Origin: Thermoplasmata archaeon
Lineage (GTDB): Archaea; Thermoplasmatota; Thermoplasmata; Thermoplasmatales; Thermoplasmataceae
DNA length: 64,000 nucleotides
Reading direction: 5' to 3'
Assembly: GCA_021806235.1 (NCBI GenBank)
Contig: JAJZXU010000028.1
Location: 1 to 64,000 of the forward strand
The position numbers and the translations under genes were made by a program. The notes under the pieces were generated by a model, which was not told the DNA's origin, ran no database searches, and worked only from the letters and a program-made list of their open reading frames with translations. This document shows positions 17,776 through 26,154 of the stretch, in pieces; the first letter of the stretch is position 1, and each line of letters starts with the position of its first letter.

Positions 17776-17906
17776 ATATAAACTTTAAAACTGCACTGAG
17801 GAAATGCCCTGAATGTAACTCATTGCTTATGCCATATGCAGTAAGGAGGAGAATGGGCCCCAACATATATTATAGAGTCAATAATATCAGAAATTCCGGG
17901 GGTTAA
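17772..17906 (+). pseudogene. Truncated zinc-motif frame fused to relic DNA
   Basis: A 44-codon frame begins MNINFKTALRKCPECNSLL, with one CxxC pair of a zinc ribbon. From about 17866 its DNA reads, in another frame, as acyl-CoA synthetase, so the last residues are out-of-frame read-through. The partner Cys pair is lost. This is probably the broken second part of the mobile-element fragment at 17464. Confidence 0.45.
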
Positions 17907-18136
17907 TTCTGTGGCTGTTATAGGTATACATAATGAAAATGGGGGAAGAGGGCAGTAGCTATTATTAAATCTGAAATGTTAAAATCGATAAAATTAAAAG
18001 CATTATTGATAATAATGTATCCGGTGGCAAAATAAATAAATGATGAGTCCATGACAGATTTGAGTTTATAGATGGGATGTCAGTGACAAGTGTAGGCAAA
18101 ATAGACAAAAATAAATTGAGAAAAATCTTTAATTAA
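17866..18136 (+). pseudogene. Relic of an AMP-forming acyl-CoA synthetase, C-terminal domain
   Basis: Three frame segments reconstruct the C-terminal domain of acyl-CoA synthetases: IESIISEIPGVNSVAVIGIH from 17872, AVAIIKSE after a frameshift near 17950, and DRFEFIDGMSVTSVGKIDKN ending at a TAA at 18134-18136. The last holds the family's TSVGKIDK motif, whose lysine (after Gly) is the acyl-adenylate catalytic residue, and it terminates at the normal place. The rest of the gene is absent; the IS-like fragment abuts its left end. Confidence 0.65.
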
Positions 18137-18163
18137 ATTACTAAAACTAAATTTATATCTATA

Positions 18164-18232
18164 ATGTTGTTAATCGGATTTCTATTGATTTCTGCTGGAA
18201 TTGCCACTGCCTTTTCGGCCAGTAAGGTTTAA
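18164..18232 (+). pseudogene. Orphan signal-peptide fragment
   Basis: ATG at 18164 opens 22 codons, MLLIGFLLISAGIATAFSAS then KV and stop. It is a hydrophobic signal sequence with an AFS-A type cleavage site and nothing behind it. It may be what remains of a secreted-protein gene at the border of the following island; chance is not excluded. Confidence 0.3.
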
Positions 18233-18488
18233 AATTCAAAATTGGTAGATAATTAAGCATACATGATGTTATATATTTAGACAATTTTAAATAAAATATC
18301 AGTTCAGTGCACAAAAAATATGAATATATACTATATTACTAATGTGTAATTATAAAATATTGGATTTGGTGAGTTTAGGTAATGATAATATCAGGGGGTA
18401 TGGTGCAAATAATTATCATTGTTATATGGATAAAATATATAATTTCAGTAATAATTAAAGTATAAAGATAAATAACAGGCATATGTTC
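18233..18488. other. AT-rich spacer without a recognisable gene
   Basis: About 250 bases between the relics and the promoter of the secreted-protein operon. No frame shows protein-like sequence. It includes gtgtaattataaa near 18343, a half match to the palindrome at 58285. Confidence 0.5.
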
Positions 18489-18508
18489 TATAAAAACTTT
18501 TATATATA
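18489..18508 (+). promoter_or_regulatory. BRE/TATA promoter of the secreted-protein/ABC operon
   Basis: tataaaaacttttatatata, identical over 20 bases to the promoter at 3605-3624. With the TATA part around 18499-18506, transcription would start near the ATG at 18523, so the first gene is probably leaderless. Confidence 0.6.
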
Positions 18509-18522
18509 TTATTATTATGATT

Positions 18523-19311
18523 ATGAAACGAAGATATATGATAATAGCATCAATAATGGTTGTTGTAATGTTTCTAATGATTGCATATTCACCTGAACAG
18601 GTTAATAATATTAAAAATAACAATAGTGCTAGCAGTCCGGCTATTAGCACGTCAGGTGTTAAGATGATATATAATAACATTTACCAGTTTTCGGGTAAAG
18701 GAGGAACTGTTTACTATAACTTCTCTGCATACCACGCATCAGGATCGAACTATATAATTTATACGATATTTGTGTACATAACGGCCAATTCAAAAAATAG
18801 TTATTGGGTAGCAGGTAATAAACCTAATAGTGGGCAGTGGTCAGGGTATGCAGATTTTTCAAATCCCTTATATGGCTGTAACCTTGGAGCTACTGGAGAT
18901 ATTAGCCAGGGAAAATTTAATGAATTTCAACCAAATAACCCTATGGAAAAAGGTAGCGCAGGTACAATAACAACTGGAATAAGCACAACAGCAGGTGCAA
19001 CGGCATATGGTACTTCTCTGTCGAGCACATATTCGGTGCAGTATTCATACAATGTCCCGATGTTTGAACTTAATCCAGTATCAATGACAAAGAGCAATGC
19101 AAAGATCGACTTCTCAAACGATCTTGATAACACTGGTCAGCATCCACTCTCAACATCTTTTATGTATGCTGCGTCCGTGAAAGGCATTGGACCAAACAAT
19201 AGCATATCGGTAGGTACGGGGGGTCAGTTTGCCCACCACTCTGGATGGTTCAATACCTATACAAATTACTACTGGGTTACACACTCCAGCAGTTACGAGA
19301 TTAATACATAA
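18523..19311 (+). CDS. Secreted protein, first gene of ABC-linked operon
   Basis: 262 residues from ATG 18523 (an ATG two codons earlier at 18517 is also possible). A positively charged MKRRYM start leads into a hydrophobic segment (about 7-25) ending near MIAYSPEQ, a signal peptide or anchor. The rest is exported in character: rich in Asn, Ser, Thr, Tyr and Gly, with TITTGISTTAGATAYGTSLS and many N-x-S/T sites, two cysteine-poor beta-like halves and a single Cys (YGCNLG). No family recognised. Being first in an operon with an ABC exporter, it is the candidate cargo or effector. Two relatives in position are the proteins at 19322 and 21667. Confidence 0.7.
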   Translation: MKRRYMIIASIMVVVMFLMIAYSPEQVNNIKNNNSASSPAISTSGVKMIYNNIYQFSGKGGTVYYNFSAYHASGSNYIIYTIFVYITANSKNSYWVAGNKPNSGQWSGYADFSNPLYGCNLGATGDISQGKFNEFQPNNPMEKGSAGTITTGISTTAGATAYGTSLSSTYSVQYSYNVPMFELNPVSMTKSNAKIDFSNDLDNTGQHPLSTSFMYAASVKGIGPNNSISVGTGGQFAHHSGWFNTYTNYYWVTHSSSYEINT

Positions 19312-19321
19312 GGTGATTTAA

Positions 19322-19876
19322 ATGTCGAAGGTAAGAAATATTGTACTTGTTTCATTGATTTGCGTGGTAGTCATTTCGTCAGGCATTATATATTACCACA
19401 GTTACGTTGAAGGACATTCCAATCCATCTGTTGGTGTTTCGGTACATACAAGCGTAACCAACAGCAGAACACTTATTTTTCATATAAACGCAATCATAAA
19501 TTCTACAAATAAATTCACAAAATTTGATTTTAATGAGCGTACATACGTTGAGGGACTGCACCTATTTTATGCAGGAAAAAACAAGTCTGTGGTACCGGGG
19601 GTTATAAATAACAGTATAACTCCCAGCCAACAAATTTGTGGTTTTATACATTTTAATATATCCAACAATCATCCGGATGCTGTTGTTAACTGGAATAATA
19701 CCGTGTATAATTTCAACAATTCCAGTTATATGCATGCACCCAATGGATACTATATTATTACAGCCAGTATGGGAGGCAATGGTAAAGATGCCGGCGTAGC
19801 TGTTTTAAAAATCCCGCAGGTGATAGTACAGGTGGAGAATAATAATATAAAAATAATGCCGATAGGTGGAATATGA
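19322..19876 (+). CDS. Second secreted/anchored protein of the operon
   Basis: 184 residues. One N-terminal hydrophobic helix (NIVLVSLICVVVISSGIIYY, about 6-25) and then an extracellular domain rich in Asn and beta-type alternation (VSVHTSVTNSRTLIFHINAI; PDAVVNWNNTVYNFNNSSY). It resembles an immunoglobulin-like or small beta-sandwich domain but no family can be named. A GGTGAT Shine-Dalgarno (19312-19317) precedes the ATG, and the gene ends by overlapping the ABC ATPase start by four bases (ATGA), so it is translationally coupled to it. Confidence 0.7.
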   Translation: MSKVRNIVLVSLICVVVISSGIIYYHSYVEGHSNPSVGVSVHTSVTNSRTLIFHINAIINSTNKFTKFDFNERTYVEGLHLFYAGKNKSVVPGVINNSITPSQQICGFIHFNISNNHPDAVVNWNNTVYNFNNSSYMHAPNGYYIITASMGGNGKDAGVAVLKIPQVIVQVENNNIKIMPIGGI

Positions 19877-20742
19877 CAACCCCCAGTACTCTTTCAGGAA
19901 ATGATGCTATGATGGCTGTTGAATCCATATCCAAGACGTATGGAGTAATAAATAAAACGGAATCACTACATGATCTAACCATTGCCCTGAAGAAGGGTAA
20001 ATGTATCTGTCTGGTTGGAAGAAACGGTGCCGGCAAGAGCACCGCACTGAGAATAATTGCAGGATTGATTACACGGTCTTCTGGAAATGTAAGGACGGAA
20101 TACAGTATTGGTTATTTACCTGAAACTCTTGGCATATATCCAAATCTCACGCTACGGGACAATCTACAATTCTTTGCACGTTTGGCCCGAAACACAGCTC
20201 CCATGGACGGGCTTCTAACAAAACTCGGCCTGCCAGTTTCGTCAAATCCACTGGCATCAAAACTATCCAAGGGAATGAAAAGAAAGCTTGCATTTGCCAT
20301 GATTATGGTTCAGAAACCGGATATATATATTCTGGATGAGCCATTTGAAGGAGTTGATTATATATCAGTAAGGTATATGATATCCGTTATAAATGAGTTG
20401 AAGCAGAACAATAAAAGCTTCATCATAAGTTCGCACAGTTTTTCTTACCTTGATGAAATAACAGATGAGGTAATATTGCTGGATAATAGCATGGTTAAAA
20501 GGACATTTAATTTACCATATAACGGTTTAATTATACGATTCAATAGTGATAGAGAAAATGTGGATAAAATAATTACAAAACTCGGTCTCAGGGCAAATTT
20601 TTCTATGTTCCCGGATGTGCTGATCGAAAACGTTGAAAACCCGGAAAGTATCATCAGGAGTTTGATGGATAATGGTCTATTTCCAGCAGAATACAGAAAT
20701 ATATCACTGTCGGATATTATAAGGGATGATGGTATTGAATAA
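19873..20742 (+). CDS. ABC transporter ATP-binding protein
   Basis: 289 residues. Walker A GRNGAGKST (49-57), a PETLGIYPNLT Q-loop region in which Glu replaces the usual Gln (about 84), signature LSKGM (131-135), Walker B IYILDE (151-156) and H-loop SSHS (H188) are all in order, so the ATPase should be active. It belongs to the CcmA/DrrA-like group that drives ABC-2 permeases. The about 90-residue C-terminal tail has no known domain. It overlaps the upstream exoprotein gene by 4 bases and the permease gene by 17. Arginine codons CGG, CGT and CGA appear several times (for example LRDNL and FARLAR), unlike most neighbours, which use AGA/AGG. Confidence 0.9.
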   Translation: MTTPSTLSGNDAMMAVESISKTYGVINKTESLHDLTIALKKGKCICLVGRNGAGKSTALRIIAGLITRSSGNVRTEYSIGYLPETLGIYPNLTLRDNLQFFARLARNTAPMDGLLTKLGLPVSSNPLASKLSKGMKRKLAFAMIMVQKPDIYILDEPFEGVDYISVRYMISVINELKQNNKSFIISSHSFSYLDEITDEVILLDNSMVKRTFNLPYNGLIIRFNSDRENVDKIITKLGLRANFSMFPDVLIENVENPESIIRSLMDNGLFPAEYRNISLSDIIRDDGIE

Positions 20743-21682
20743 TTTATCTATTGTACATGCAGAGTTCATAAAGGAAATGAAGGCCATGAGAGGGTCTATA
20801 ATGGCACCTGCCCTTATAATTACGGTCTTCCTTATTGCCATCCTGTCATCAGCGGAAGCATTATCCTCCCCTGTTTATGCCCGGATTCCTCTTCAATTGA
20901 CAATGATAAATATAATTACCTTTTTTCTTGGGTTTTTTATAATTTTTATGATTTATCCATCAATTTCTGTTGCAGACGATATGGAAAACAACACGATGAA
21001 CATGATTTTACCATTCCTTGGAGATGATACGGCCGTGATGTTCGGATACTTAATATTTCAACTGTTCTTTGCCTTTATTTTAGTACTGGTCTCTATTGCC
21101 GGCATGGTCTTTTCAATGATCCTCAAATTCGGCACACTTGGCACAGCAACTTTAATGAAGGTTCAGACAACAGTTTATAAATATTATTTCTTCCCCACGA
21201 GAACTCCTGTGTTAATCAAACACACTTCATATTCCTATATCCACTATGGATTAGATCCAGAAGCACTTCTAATCGAGATTGGCCTTTATTTTGCATCCAT
21301 AGTACCTGAGATAATAATCGGTTTAATTTTCTCAAGGCTTGGTGGAAAGAAAGCTGTTAGTGTATTTTTAAGTGTTCTCTATTATATAGTAGTAATAAAT
21401 GCATATCAGAATCTGACTACATTTCATTTCCATGGGATAACCGGTTACATCTACAGGTCATTGTTAGTTCTGTCACCGGTTGCTGTGTTCAGTAACTCAC
21501 CATCAATAATTGGTGTTAAAAGTTTACTTGTGAAATTCGGAAGTGGCTTTTATGATCTGGGGTTTGTCTCCCATATACCTGTGTTTATAGCATTTGCATC
21601 ACTCTGCCTGATTTCCATTATATTGCTTATTATATACTTCCTTCCAAGATTTGTTGAGGTGAAAAAATGGATAAAAAAATAA
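20726..21682 (+). CDS. ABC-2 type permease subunit
   Basis: 318 residues with about six membrane spans (for example 25-45, 55-78, 108-132, 195-215, 220-240, 290-312). The order cytosolic N-terminus, AEFIKEMKAMRGS, then a first span is typical of ABC-2 permeases, and DDMENNTMNMILPF matches the conserved loop that contacts the ATPase. A long extracytoplasmic loop lies at about 140-190. With the ATPase it should export a substrate or protect against one. It overlaps both flanking genes, showing one operon. Confidence 0.8.
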   Translation: MMVLNNLSIVHAEFIKEMKAMRGSIMAPALIITVFLIAILSSAEALSSPVYARIPLQLTMINIITFFLGFFIIFMIYPSISVADDMENNTMNMILPFLGDDTAVMFGYLIFQLFFAFILVLVSIAGMVFSMILKFGTLGTATLMKVQTTVYKYYFFPTRTPVLIKHTSYSYIHYGLDPEALLIEIGLYFASIVPEIIIGLIFSRLGGKKAVSVFLSVLYYIVVINAYQNLTTFHFHGITGYIYRSLLVLSPVAVFSNSPSIIGVKSLLVKFGSGFYDLGFVSHIPVFIAFASLCLISIILLIIYFLPRFVEVKKWIKK

Positions 21683-22104
21683 GAAGTATTCTGATATCTG
21701 CCGTCATTATAACCATAATTTTCCTTGGAATCATATATGGAAGCAGAATACCGGCAGATAGTACTACTGGGCCTTCCGGTCCACATATTCCGATTCCATC
21801 AGGATATACACTGTTCAATAACAATGTTTCCATAGGCAAGTCATTAGGGTCAAATCTTTCATTCAATCTTACACACAAGAACGCTACAAAAATCTTAATA
21901 TATACAAGTACCAGTTCAGTGCACAATTCAACAATGAATATTTATTTTCCCAACGGAACACTGGAAAGTCGATCCCCTGCAGGAGGGACCTCACTAACTT
22001 CAATTTTTCCATCTCATTCAAAATATCTCACTACAGGAACATGGCACATGAATCTAACGGCCAAACATAAAATGACATTTTATATAAAGATAACTGCGCA
22101 ATGA
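21667..22104 (+). CDS. Third secreted/anchored protein of the operon
   Basis: 145 residues. N-terminal hydrophobic helix (ILISAVIITIIFLGIIYGS) followed by a Gly/Pro linker (STTGPSGPHIPIPSG) and a roughly 90-residue beta domain with STMNIYFPNGTLES and GTWHMNLTAKHKMTFYIKIT, which looks like a pre-peptidase C-terminal (PPC) type beta sandwich. A GAGGTGA ribosome site (21656-21662) precedes the ATG. The start overlaps the permease gene. It may be a surface receptor, accessory or immunity protein of the ABC system. Assignment of the domain is by eye only. Confidence 0.65.
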   Translation: MDKKIRSILISAVIITIIFLGIIYGSRIPADSTTGPSGPHIPIPSGYTLFNNNVSIGKSLGSNLSFNLTHKNATKILIYTSTSSVHNSTMNIYFPNGTLESRSPAGGTSLTSIFPSHSKYLTTGTWHMNLTAKHKMTFYIKITAQ

Positions 22105-22185
22105 ATGATGGTAGATAACGTTACAGGTTTAAACTCTGATTTAACAAAAATTACAGAGAAAATACATGCAGAAGCACCACGATAA
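22105..22185 (+). CDS. Possible 26-residue peptide at the end of the operon
   Basis: ATG at 22105 directly follows the previous stop and opens MMVDNVTGLNSDLTKITEKI and a short tail. It is amphipathic and charged. It could be a small accessory peptide or only a chance frame; there is no Shine-Dalgarno site. Confidence 0.2.
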   Translation: MMVDNVTGLNSDLTKITEKIHAEAPR

Positions 22186-22298
22186 ATCATTCATGCCAGT
22201 TTCCTCAAATCTTATACTATAACAATATCAGATAATATATTGTTAAGGCCCCGGGTTTATAGAATAACGGGCATATTATTAATCCCCATAGGTTTTAG

Positions 22299-22778
22299 CT
22301 GTCCTTTAAATATAGTGTATTCTTTATACTGGATGTAATAAGAATTTTATTATTTGCTTTTTCAATTAAAATTATCTCGGATTATTATGGCAGTAACATC
22401 CCGTTTAAATATGCAATTACAGGTCTTGTTATATCAATTATAGGCTATTTAATTTCATTATTTTTTATATTGCCAGCCTTTTTTGTCCCGGGTTTTGGCA
22501 TTTTCTCCCTTATTTTTGCGGCAGGATTAATAATACTGACACTTTTTCTATCATCCATATTTTTATATCTTGCATATGATGAAATATCAGGATTAACGAG
22601 AATAGATGACTTCCATACAGGTGCAGTTTTAATATTAATAGGGCTTATATTAACAGTAATATTAATCGGATTTTTATTAATGTTTATTGGAATTGTATTT
22701 ATATTCACAGGATATAATAAGTTACCATATAGGGCTAAAACAAAAAGTATAGATACAAATTTTTATAATAATCAATAA
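22299..22778 (+). pseudogene. DUF996-like membrane protein lacking a start codon
   Basis: An open frame begins just after a stop at 22296-22298 and encodes about 159 residues with four hydrophobic spans. The part RILLFAFSIKIISDYYGSNI with FKYAITGLVISIIG resembles the second segment of archaeal DUF996 membrane proteins. No ATG or GTG exists upstream in frame, and the first span expected in that family is missing; the first usable start is a TTG at 22470 that would cut off two spans. Either the 5' end was lost or a frameshift hides it. The intact-looking 3' part suggests recent damage. Confidence 0.45.
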
Positions 22779-22783
22779 AAATA

Positions 22784-23200
22784 TTATTCTATATTTAACT
22801 CATTCAGCTTTGAATCATCATTAAATTTTCTTGTTAAAGATACATCATTTAGTTTTGTTATCCTTACTTCAAGCAGTGGATCAGCAGTTCCAAGGAAGAA
22901 ATGGCCACCAAATATTCTGTGGTTGTTCCTGGCACCTGATATATGTATGTGGTATTTTGGGTCATTTTCTGCTATTGTTCCATGGAAAGATACAATTTCA
23001 ATCCTTTCAGGTATATTCATTTTTTCATAATGGTCATTGTCCCAGTAACCTATTGTTGTATCCTTTATCATTCCTATTGCAAAATCTATGAGGCCAGATT
23101 TAATGTCATATTTATCTATAACGTTATTAAAATCTGTTATAACATCCTCGCCTGACTCAAATTTTGCAATAATTACATTATCCTCATTTTTTATTTGCAT
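22784..23200 (-). CDS. PPC (DUF296) domain DNA-binding-like protein
   Basis: 138 residues, the size of single-domain archaeal PPC proteins. The trimeric fold's signature appears as IDFAIGMIKDTTIGYWD, then IEIVSFHGTIAENDPKYHIHISGARNNHRIFGGHF (the HIHIS...GGH metal-binding histidines), then a short closing strand. Plant relatives are AT-hook proteins; stand-alone prokaryotic ones have unknown roles, with a zinc or nucleotide ligand suggested. It has its own promoter and no obvious partner. Confidence 0.85.
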   Translation of the reverse strand: MQIKNEDNVIIAKFESGEDVITDFNNVIDKYDIKSGLIDFAIGMIKDTTIGYWDNDHYEKMNIPERIEIVSFHGTIAENDPKYHIHISGARNNHRIFGGHFFLGTADPLLEVRITKLNDVSLTRKFNDDSKLNELNIE

Positions 23201-23344
23201 AATACATTATGTTTTATTATATTAAATAGTTTATATTTTGTAACCTGGCAGTCTGATACGAAATTTATTCTTCCAGTATAGTGCTACTGATTGCCCAATG
23301 ATATCTTTGTCATCCTTTCGGCTTTTCCTCAATATTTCATTTCA

Positions 23345-25081
23345 TTAAATTTTATTTTTGAATACTAAAATTGTAAACGATGCAATATATGAAATCTCCT
23401 TTGCCACATCTGATAATGAAGATCCCACATGTCCACCATTTGATATCATTAAATAGGATTTATCATCATATTTTTTTAATTTATCATAGAATCTCAATGC
23501 ATGTGAGGGATGTACCCTATCATCATTAATTCTGGAGTATATAAGTGCAGGTGGATATTTTTTATCGGCAATATTGTTCAATGGTGAATACTTTTTTAAG
23601 TATTTGATATCTTCAGAATTATCGGGGTCTCCATATTCACTTACCCAGTATTTTCCGGCCAGCAGTTTATTGAATACTGTCAGGTCTATTACAGGATTCC
23701 CTATAATTGCCCCATTTAATTCTTCGGGTATATCTGTAAAGGTATACGCTGATAATAAACCACCATTGCTTACACCATAACATATAACGTTATAATTATC
23801 ATCCTTTAATTTCTCTATTATTTTCTTAAAGGAAGTATATACATTTATCCTGTTTTCCTTCATTCCGAATTTATGCCATTCTTCACCGTATTCACCACCG
23901 CCAGGCAGGTTGCACATTACTACGTTTATACCATTATTTAACAGAAATGAGAATAATGGAAAATATTTAGGTGTAACCGAAATATTGAATCCACCATATC
24001 CATAAACCAGTACATTTTTTGATTCAGTTTTTGATTTTAACATAAAATAATGTATTCTCTTACTGTTATATTCTATAAAATCCTCACTATATTTTATATC
24101 GGATACAATGTTTTTATTTACGCTTTCAAGGCCGCCATTACTGTATTTATATGTTGAATAACTGATCCCAAAGGATGAAAATACCATCAGGGCATTTTCC
24201 ATATCTGAATCCGACGTAACAATACCGTATGGCAGATCCATTTTAAATTCCCTCAGTTTTTTCCCTGAAAAATCATACAGTACGGGCTCTATCTTTGCAT
24301 CATTTAAATGGAATACAAGAAAACCATCATGGACAAGTAAAGCATCCTCAACAGGCATATCAAATATTATTTTATTTTCATTATATTCAATTATACCATA
24401 ATTTATTTTGTCCAGGATATACAAAGTTTCATTTTTGTATCCAAGAACCTTAACCTCATTAAAATAGTTTTTAGATAATTTCCAGCTTTCCGGGTTGTCT
24501 ATATCACCCGTGTAAATTGCTGAGGAGGCTTCATCACTCACATTTATTATTATTTTGCCATTATATGCATCACCGGAAATAGACATGCCCGGTTTCATAT
24601 CCTTACCAAAAACTATATTATTGTTTAGCATAATTCTTTGGGATTCGTTATTTGCATCCCTGTTTTCCTTTATAATGTATAGTTCATCAGAAAATATTAT
24701 ATCGTTAATATATCCATCTTCGGTATATATTATCTTATCATCCTGTATTATCTTTAACACTCCATTATCTGAACCGGGTGTCTCAAAAAATGCTATTCTT
24801 TTTTTTATTCCATCAAACTTTATCCACTGTATTATATTTTTTGTTGAGTATATAACCTCATCATTAAATATTATTTTATAGAGGCCATTATCAATGATTA
24901 GGTATATTATATCATCCTTGAATATTTTTGCCATATATATTCTTCTTGCATAAACATAATCCTTTACATCAGATTGTATTTTGCTATATTCTTCACTAAT
25001 AATATCCGTAAATTTCCGGTTTTCATCTCCGATATAATTTTTAATATTTTCATCAATATAATTAAAATTTAATTCATCCAT
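23345..25081 (-). CDS. Prolyl oligopeptidase family serine peptidase (S9)
   Basis: 578 residues. The N-terminal 340 residues form repeated beta strands consistent with a beta-propeller, and the C-terminal alpha/beta-hydrolase domain begins near VLVYGYGGFNISVTP. The catalytic triad is visible: S438 in GVSNGG, an aspartate at 520/521 in RINDDRVHP and H551 in SNGGHVG. The LPGGGEYGEEWHKFG segment is typical of S9A. It should cleave short proline-containing peptides in the cytosol; there is no signal peptide. It is shorter than the approximately 700-residue pig or bacterial enzymes. Confidence 0.88.
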   Translation of the reverse strand: MDELNFNYIDENIKNYIGDENRKFTDIISEEYSKIQSDVKDYVYARRIYMAKIFKDDIIYLIIDNGLYKIIFNDEVIYSTKNIIQWIKFDGIKKRIAFFETPGSDNGVLKIIQDDKIIYTEDGYINDIIFSDELYIIKENRDANNESQRIMLNNNIVFGKDMKPGMSISGDAYNGKIIINVSDEASSAIYTGDIDNPESWKLSKNYFNEVKVLGYKNETLYILDKINYGIIEYNENKIIFDMPVEDALLVHDGFLVFHLNDAKIEPVLYDFSGKKLREFKMDLPYGIVTSDSDMENALMVFSSFGISYSTYKYSNGGLESVNKNIVSDIKYSEDFIEYNSKRIHYFMLKSKTESKNVLVYGYGGFNISVTPKYFPLFSFLLNNGINVVMCNLPGGGEYGEEWHKFGMKENRINVYTSFKKIIEKLKDDNYNVICYGVSNGGLLSAYTFTDIPEELNGAIIGNPVIDLTVFNKLLAGKYWVSEYGDPDNSEDIKYLKKYSPLNNIADKKYPPALIYSRINDDRVHPSHALRFYDKLKKYDDKSYLMISNGGHVGSSLSDVAKEISYIASFTILVFKNKI

Positions 25082-25147
25082 ATATACATAATATTACATA
25101 ATATTTATAATTTTTATATCGCATAGAAATACAGAATAATAAAGCAT

Positions 25148-26116
25148 TTATTCAGAAAAATATATAACCCTTGACCCCTCAAAGTCAAAATCAAAGTCAA
25201 TATTCCTTAACCCCAGTGTTTTCAGGTTTTTTTTCTTATCCTTATCTATGATAAATATGAAGAAACCACCACCACCTGCACCTATTAAATTACCACCATA
25301 TGCACCCAAATTTATAGCCTTATTATAATAGTTATCTATATCCTTATTGGTTATGCCATCGGATAATTTTCTTTTTAAATTCCAGTTTTCATTCAGGGTA
25401 CTGCCAAGTTTTTTTATGTCCATTTTATATAATTCCTTATAAAACTCCAGAGAATACTGTTTCATTATATTGTAATCATCTATATGTTTTGATACATCCT
25501 TCCTCTGGTTATTATGTATACCACCTGAATTATGATTTTTGCCAGTATATAATAAGCACAGATTATTTTTCAGTTCTTCCATTATATCGGTGTTTAACGT
25601 AACGGCATTCACATTAACCGAGTCATTTTCATTAAATTTTAATAAATTTATACCTCCATATGCTGCCATATACTGATCCTGCTTTCCTCCGGGTTCCCTT
25701 AAAATTTCCCGTTCAATTTTTACAGCTTCTCTTGCCAGGTCTTCTCTGGAAACAAATTCGGATTTATATGCATGTAATGCATTTAATAACCCAACCAGAA
25801 ACGTTGAGCTTGATCCAAGGCCAGTGCCAGTTGATGGTATATCGGATATACTTAATATTTCTATTCCACCATCTATATCCAATAATTTTAATGCCTCCCT
25901 TATCGAGGGATGCTCAATTTCATTTACGGTTTTTACCATTTCCGTCTTTGAATATGATATTCTTATCTCATCATCAAATTTTTTATTTACAACAATGTAA
26001 ATGTACTTATTTATTGCGGCAGAAACCAGTAAACCGCCATGTTTTCTGTAATATTCCGGTATATCCGTTCCACCACCTACAAAGCCAATTCTCAATGGCG
26101 TTTTTGTAATTATCAT
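25148..26116 (-). CDS. GHMP family sugar kinase (heptose-7-phosphate kinase-like)
   Basis: 322 residues. The N-terminus TPLRIGFVGGGTDIPEYY and the ATP loop TGLGSSSTFLVG (98-109) place it with HddA-type D-glycero-D-manno-heptose 7-phosphate 1-kinases and related fucokinase/galactokinase-like sugar kinases. EPGGKQDQYMAAYGG is the conserved sugar/Mg segment, and GNLIGAGGGGFFIF the C-terminal GHMP glycine-rich motif. In this archaeon it could make a sugar-1-phosphate for surface glycans. No partner glycosylation genes lie beside it. Confidence 0.82.
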   Translation of the reverse strand: MIITKTPLRIGFVGGGTDIPEYYRKHGGLLVSAAINKYIYIVVNKKFDDEIRISYSKTEMVKTVNEIEHPSIREALKLLDIDGGIEILSISDIPSTGTGLGSSSTFLVGLLNALHAYKSEFVSREDLAREAVKIEREILREPGGKQDQYMAAYGGINLLKFNENDSVNVNAVTLNTDIMEELKNNLCLLYTGKNHNSGGIHNNQRKDVSKHIDDYNIMKQYSLEFYKELYKMDIKKLGSTLNENWNLKRKLSDGITNKDIDNYYNKAINLGAYGGNLIGAGGGGFFIFIIDKDKKKNLKTLGLRNIDFDFDFEGSRVIYFSE

Positions 26117-26154
26117 TGAAAAGTAAATATTATATTATATAAAAAATTTTTTAA

